Source: Carex sylvatica (taxonomy: Eukaryota; Streptophyta; Magnoliopsida; Poales; Cyperaceae). Taken from it: 64,000 nucleotides of DNA. The notes under the pieces are model-generated. The model did no database searches. It saw nothing but the letters and a program-made list of their open reading frames with translations, and was not told where the DNA came from. The position numbers were made by a program, and so were the translations under genes. This document shows positions 58,209 to 64,000 of this stretch, piece after piece. How positions within the stretch are numbered: position 1 is the first letter of the stretch; the number at the start of each line of letters is the position of its first letter. The DNA lies in NCBI GenBank assembly GCA_964058845.1, contig CAXKVR010000048.1:528372-592371 (forward strand), written 5' to 3'.

Positions 58209-60436
58209 CTACAAGCACGGGGGAGCATCAAGCACCGGAGAGAATGTCATAGGCAAACCATTCAGTGGCAATGCGAACGGTCCAAACTCAATCCCAGCCT
58301 CAGCTTCCCCTTCCGCTTCCGGCATAGACCAACTGTTCATGAGAGAATGGTTCTTTTTGTCATAACAGAACTTAGGAAATTATAATACAAGTGAATACTA
58401 GAGGTGTTCTTGATAGATTACCTGTATTTGGTTACGAGGTGATGGAGCATGATCCGTATCTCCAACTTTGCCAACTCGTTGCCAGGACAAGAGTGGATCC
58501 CGTTCCCGAATGGTAGGAATGTGTTTGATTTTGGAGCGACCTATTATTGTTAGAGTTGAACCAAAATTACTAAATTAAAAGTGTACTAATTTGTCATAGC
58601 TTTTCTATAAATGTATTAATTGTCTTGAATTTAAGAAGCACTAGTGTAATTTTGTTGTAACTTGTGTTATATATGTACCTCAAATCTGGAAGGATCAAAA
58701 TTTTCAGGATCGTGAAAGAAGTCTGGACTGTGATGGATATTTCGAAAGAGTGGCATCACCTTCCATCCCTTTGGAATTAAAAATCCTGCATTTCAGACAT
58801 TAATTAGACAAGATTTTTAAGATCAAATTTAATATATATGTATAGCATGATCTTTTACGAAAATTTATAACAACTTAATTTATATACACTAGTGTGTACT
58901 GTGCATGCACACGAAGGAGTGCATGTCTGACTACATGCATGTCAATGAATTTCATGCAAACTTTTTTCATAAAAATATATTTCATGTAAGCATGCATGTG
59001 CATATGTGTGTGTGCATGTACAGAATTGTATAAGCGTATGTATGTAGCAACCTTCGTACTCGACATCTTCAACAGCTTCCCGAAATGTATAAGAAATAAC
59101 AGAGGCAATTCTCATGGTCTCATGTATAACCCTTGTTGTCATCTCCATGCTCCTAGTATCAGACCATGTCAACACCTTATCCTCCCCTTGCATATCTTTC
59201 ATTCTTATGATTTCCTCCTGCTCCTCCTGGAAACCGATACATAGAAGTTTCATTAATATATATAATTTATTCTGGTACTCAAAATTATATATATATATAT
59301 GTTCATGTAACTAACCTTGACAGCTTGCAGAACCTGACGATTCTCGGCAAGATGCTTGACGATCCAAGTGAGAACGGAGGCAGTTGTGTCTCTTGCTGCA
59401 AAGATAAGCCCAATGATGTTGTCGGCAATCTGATCATCAGTTAGGCCTTCTTTAGGGTCAATTAAAGAGGCCAGCAAACCTTTGTCCTCCTCCAACTGCT
59501 GTTGACTTCTCTTTGAGGCAATGATATTGGCCACTAGCCTAGCTAGTCTCTTTCGTGCTTTCATGGCCTTGTGAAACAGGTTCCCGGGCAAGTTTATTGG
59601 CAGTGAATTGTAGCCCTTCTCTATTGTGTAGTAGCACCTTTTCAATTCCTCCATGCAGCTCACCTCTTCTTTTCCAAATATAGATACAAGTGCCACGTTG
59701 AATGCGTACTAAACAGGAAATTAAAAAGCGTCAACCATAATATAAAGCAGGGCGAAACAGCAAATTTATTTCTCATGATCAATTAAACAAGATTGAGCCC
59801 ATGATAATATTATTATTTTTTTTTCTTCAGCGTCTTTTGAGACACAAGTAAAGCCGGAAACAAGTCAAATATAAAGGGAATAATTCTCACAGTTTTCATT
59901 TCTTCGAATGTGTTGACTGTGCGACCCTCCCATGAGCTGACAGTCGACAACACAACAGCGTCTATTTCAGCAACTGTGGAACGAATGGCATTGGGCATGA
60001 CGGCACGGAGAACAAGACGGCGGAGTTGAGCATGGTACTTGCCCTGCTGGAAGAAGATTGCATGCCGTCCCAACATGCGCTCCTTGCTGGCAGGAAACGT
60101 GGGCTTAAATATATCGGCCCGAGTCACCAAGATAAACTTGGCGGCCTCGGGGCTAGACATCATGATGCAAGGACATCCCAAAATACGGGTCTTAAAAACC
60201 GGTCCGTATCGCTTCTCCTTCATGGTGAAGAAGATGTTCGGGTTTTTCGAAGAGTAGAGTTGTAGGGTTTCGCCGACATATGGCAATCCCATTGTGCCAG
60301 GTGGCAGCCGTTTTGCCTTGCTCCCTACTTTGATTCCTGTGGTTCTTAACAAGAGCAAAGAGAGACGGTATATAACATAGAGTAGTATTAGGATGGTGCT
60401 GAGGTTCGCATGTGGCATATAGGAAATGTTCATCAT
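58209..60436 (-). CDS. CYP707A: abscisic acid 8'-hydroxylase, cytochrome P450 CYP707A
   Basis: An ER-anchored P450 that starts ABA breakdown by 8'-hydroxylation, which leads to phaseic acid, so it sets ABA level in seeds and drought recovery. Exons in order are 59891-60436, 59316-59708, 59052-59226, 58679-58785, 58422-58540 and 58209-58332, all GT/AG, giving 487 aa in frame. It has an N-terminal membrane anchor, the proline hinge LPPGTMGLPYVGETLQLY, a CYP707A-typical FKPTFPASKERMLG, the I-helix oxygen motif AARDTT near 286, the ExxR pair E349/R352, and the heme loop FGNGIHSCPG with Cys425. All hallmark residues are present. The last exon (ending DAPPCL) is Glu/Ala-rich before GPFALPLNGLP. I start at the first of two adjacent ATGs. 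Confidence 0.96.
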
Positions 60437-60597
60437 TTTTATTAAGGGATAGCAGTAGTGAGCAAAAGTAGCAGTTTATAGTTGGAGAGGAATTGTGAAT
60501 TTAAGGTTGCTAGTTAGAGCACCATGGAGAAGACATGTGTCTATTTTTCTATGGTTTTGTTGGTTTTGTTTGAGAAATTGGATGCGGCATGGGGCGG

Positions 60598-60607
60598 TAT
60601 TTATAGT
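60598..60607 (-). promoter_or_regulatory. TATA box of CYP707A
   Basis: ctataaatac on the minus strand about 165 bp upstream of the start codon, the only good TATA match in the proximal region. Confidence 0.5.
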
Positions 60608-62950
60608 TGCGATGGAGATGTTTGATTGGGGAATCATGAAAGGAAAATTAAGAAGATACAGCTCAGCTCCCCTGACGTAATGGCACATCCCCCCTTGGGT
60701 AGAATGATTAATTAATTAATTAATACTTGATCTTAACTTTTTTATAATCTTAATACTTAATTAAGCATGCTAATTGACCTTTTTTTTTAAATTACCAAAT
60801 AAGATAAAGAGTTATTAAAAAGGTTTACATCAGAAACATATTGAAAATATTGCATACCCAAGAAAAAGATAGATTTAAAAAACTGTCAACATTAATTAAG
60901 AAAATGAGAAAGAAACAAACAAAGAGAGAGAGAAAAGCCACGGTTAAGAGTTGACCACGTTGCTATTGGCTTGCTTCTGAGCCGATCCAATGACCTATTT
61001 TTCTTTAGGTTTTTTTTTTTTTTTTTTCATTTTGTGTAGTTTGGATACAGTTCCCTTGAAGAGTAGTACAAGAATTTTTACAAAGTGATAAAGTTTCACA
61101 GTTTTGAACGAAGATATTTTCCCCTTAATTATCCATATATATATTGTCATTTCTGTCGATAATTGATTTTACCATTGATAATCCTATTATATGCAACATG
61201 TAAACAAACAAAAAACAAAATAACAGTGATTAATGAGGTTATTTATAATTAACAGTTGCATTTTTAAAATAAGATGTTTATTGATATAGTAGTAGCTTAT
61301 TATGTTTAGATTCGGACCGTCCGATCAAAATCTGCACTATATTGAAGGGACTCTGTGCATTCTATTTCGGATAGAATTGATTTGATTTATGATCGAACGG
61401 TGTAGATCTAAAAAAAAAAAATTAGATTATCTTCCTATATATATAGACCAAGAAGAATGAACGAATGGATATAAATTACGACTTACTATATATTAACTGT
61501 AAAGGATTGACATTAATAGGTAACAAAAATTAATTAATATGTGCCGCTAGCCGTTGGATTTAATCAATGTAGAGCGTTGCTTACGGAATGTGCACAATAA
61601 GTTTTTTCATATGAATTATTCAAAGTCGAAACCGGACACCACCTGCGGTCATTAATTGGGTTATTATGACCAATAACAATAATTTATGTGTATATTTGAG
61701 TAGGATTGTGATGTAAACACATTTATATTATTCATATTTGATAGTCTCTATCAAGCATTTTAAAAAAAAAAAAATTAAAACACAAACAATTAAAAAAAAA
61801 TTACTATTGTGCTAAAATATCTTCATAATTACCGCGCGAACCTAATTAATACAATCCATATCCCAGTGAACCATGCCCGTACTGCTGCTGGACAGAACTC
61901 AGACTAGATAAAAAAATTTTGTTCCTGCTTTATATTGTTCTTCTGATCATAACTTTCTTTATAATATTATTTATAATTATAGGTGTTGAATTTTTATATC
62001 TGAAATTTTATAAATGAATTTGATAAAAGATAAAATAGACTCACAATAATTAATATTGTATTTAATTTTTATTGGTCTCAATATTTATTAAAAAGGAGAA
62101 CAGCATAGCAAAATCCAATTTTTTTTATATTAAAACCAGTTGCAAACAAAAAAAATAACGAAGGAGAAAAAAAACATTTGCAATACAAGCAAACCGAAAA
62201 ATTTATATTTACCATTAAAAAAAAGATAAACAAAAAAACTTCAAATTTTGTAGAATTATGTATTTATCATGGACAGGAGTTCATCCAAAGTAGAGAAATA
62301 TATTGGTTCTTACTCGATTTCAGCATTTTTTGGTGGACTCAACCATAACTTATGTCCGTGATGATATAGAATTCCCATTTAATCGTGGTTTATTAGTTTA
62401 TCAATATTTTATGAATGATAAATTAAAATTTTCGGACAAGCAAACAAATATAATAAAAGGTTATGCGGTAAAAAAAATGGATCTTATATCGTCATTCTTT
62501 AATTTTTTTTTAAAGGTTGTCGACAATTAATTATTGACAACAAATATATTAAAAAGGTTATTCTTTAATCTTAGAGGCTAAAGGTGAGAATTTCATTTAT
62601 CTCTATCATCATCAAGACAATAAAATGACCGGTTATATACGAAGAGCTACCAGGGAAGAATTAATTCTCTATGCCCACTGCAATGACCTGCTAAACCAAG
62701 ATAAGAAAAATAAATAAATAAGTGTTCTAAATAACGTGTTGTAAGATCTTAATATTGTTTGTAACTGCATCTAGGGGAGGGTAAATAAGTTTGTTTAAAA
62801 ATTTAACATCTATAACTATCAGTTAGATAGACAAGTTTGAAAATTATTCATGTGTTTACTTAATCTATTTACTGTAAGTTCTTGCAGAATTAAGAACTTG
62901 TAAATTAAATTACAATTAAATAAATATTAAAGTGCAGTAAAGTAAATAAA
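60608..62950. other. CYP707A upstream and intergenic sequence
   Basis: AT-rich. A cacgtt motif lies at 60957, and a long T run at 61011-61027. The frame at 62303-62530 is 75 aa, starts at ATG and shows no recognised domain; it may be a decayed fragment. Confidence 0.4.
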
Positions 62951-62974
62951 TAGAGTTAGAGAAAGTAATACGTC

Positions 62975-63120
62975 ATAAATTGGTTACGAAGTTTGATTGC
63001 TAAAGAATATACGTCTCCGGAGCAACGCAATCTTAAGAGACACGCATTTCTATTATCCAATAAAGAAAATAATACAAGTCGTGACCGGTATGAGACAACA
63101 CTCATGCGGTCCACACAAAC
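62975..63120. repeat. dispersed repeat, diverged copy 1
   Basis: Contains tacgtctccgg, cgcatttctattatccaat and aataatacaagt in the same order as the corresponding words at 63810-63880 (tacatctccgg, cgcatttctttacccaat, attattacaaag). Both follow agtaaataaa-type sequence. Confidence 0.5.
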
Positions 63121-63588
63121 GACATATAAGCACAATATCTTAGAGAGAGAAAGGTGAGCACAACAGCTCAAAGATAAGCGAGCTCACATGCTCTAAGTCC
63201 AGACAATCACTACTCTCACTCTCATCTCACAATGAATCAATTTAGATGGAGTATATTTGAGGTTACTGGATAGATAATTAAAGGTTAGACTTAAACAATA
63301 ATGGACTAGACTAAATCTCTCAAAGGATTCAAGGGAAAGCCAATGGCTCTATGCAGATCACAAGATCTACAACATAATGGTATAATCTATTTTGCTCGAG
63401 CCTAGTTTCTAGTATTGACCAGACCCGGTAATTTGAATTTTGAATTTGATATCCAGCCATGCAACGGCTAGACTCGGGTGGTCTCAACCTCAGATCTACT
63501 TTACCGTACTTTTGGAGACTAATAAAAAATTAATAACATAGTAAAGTATGATCTTAATAATTTTCATGGTAGTGTTCGGCAATCATAT

Positions 63589-64000
63589 GTGTTGGTCCCA
63601 AAGAAACTTAGAGGGGGGGGGGGGGGGGTGAATAGGTCATTTTAAACTTTTAAATCTAAGTTATAAAGTTCGAGGGTGTCCTCAAGTTATTTTTGACGGA
63701 AACTTAGAATAACTTTGTCCTAAACTAAAAGTATAAAGTAAATAAAGTAAATAGTACAGTTTAGAGACACTTGACATGAGAGTTGTTTACAGAGTTCGGC
63801 ACTAATGCCTACATCTCCGGGGCCCGCGACCTTCGAGATGGCGCGCATTTCTTTACCCAATGAGAAATTATTACAAAGTGAAACCGGTGAGGACCTTCCA
63901 AGGATATGACATAAACGGGTATACATTTTACACAAGAAATCAAGATTTAAAGAGTACCGTGCAAAACAGTGGAGTGACGTTAGTAGCCGTTTTGAGTGAT
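63589..64000. repeat. dispersed repeat, copy 2, possibly an LTR start
   Basis: It begins tgttggtcccaaagaaac, then a G run at 63613-63628 and tgaataggtcat. The tg start and layout recall dispersed LTR-like repeats of plant genomes, but the end lies outside the window and no coding sequence is seen. Confidence 0.4.

Noticed and set aside
58875..59253. Extra frames beside CYP707A exon 3
   Set aside because: They are exon 3 read through its intron or its antisense.

Overview
This is nuclear DNA of a seed plant, most likely a flowering plant. It is AT-rich, its genes have spliceosomal introns, and it carries three ordinary plant genes in a dense mass of plant-type transposons. The species cannot be told from the sequence.

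Host genes. A four-exon trichome-birefringence-like (TBL) polysaccharide O-acetyltransferase lies at 23219-27582 (+). An intronless ATL-type RING-H2 ubiquitin ligase lies at 41422-41955 (+). A six-exon CYP707A abscisic acid 8'-hydroxylase lies at 58209-60436 (-). All three look intact and unrelated in function.

Mobile layer. The window is dominated by Mutator-like elements (MULEs), several with exactly readable ends. MULE-1 (731-10351) has 108-bp terminal inverted repeats (TIRs) differing at one base and a perfect 9-bp target-site duplication (TSD). MULE-2 (29580-38822) has 220-bp TIRs and a perfect 9-bp TSD. Both carry the same two convergent genes: a three-exon MULE transposase (MuDR zinc domain, MULE catalytic domain, SWIM finger) and an eight-coding-exon plant mobile domain (PMD, MAIN/MAIL-type) gene. 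In MULE-1 both genes are open from start to stop (1043 and 770 aa as I splice them). In MULE-2 the transposase has one homopolymer frameshift and the PMD gene has two in-frame stops. In both elements every gene appears to begin with a 5'-UTR intron whose acceptor lies just before the ATG, and each of these four introns holds its own tandem repeat. This two-gene, two-leader-intron design is the most interesting system here.

A third, heavily decayed MULE transposase occupies about 44070-46635, with one end at 47019. A 1124-bp palindromic non-autonomous MULE (51662-52785, perfect 9-bp TSD) is inserted at the edge of an older hairpin element. About ten hairpin elements of 140-420 bp occur at 25.6, 42.9, 48.8 and 52.8-55.8 kb. 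Most share a core reading 'ggagaccaaattttata', and the clearest copies have 9-bp TSDs, so they look like Mutator-type MITEs. One sits in intron 2 of the TBL gene, and most of the 53.9-55.9 kb cluster sits in TA microsatellites.

Other elements. A 5'-truncated LINE on the minus strand (11649-16673, poly(A) tail, 17-bp TSD with one mismatch) is interrupted by a rearranged Ty1/copia retrotransposon with two 365-bp LTRs (12041-16283). Small MITEs and low-complexity dispersed repeats lie at 10.5-11.5, 17.4-22.4, 28.0-28.5 and 39.5 kb. The right end holds two diverged copies of an unclassified dispersed repeat. I saw no convincing tRNA or rRNA gene and no CRISPR array.
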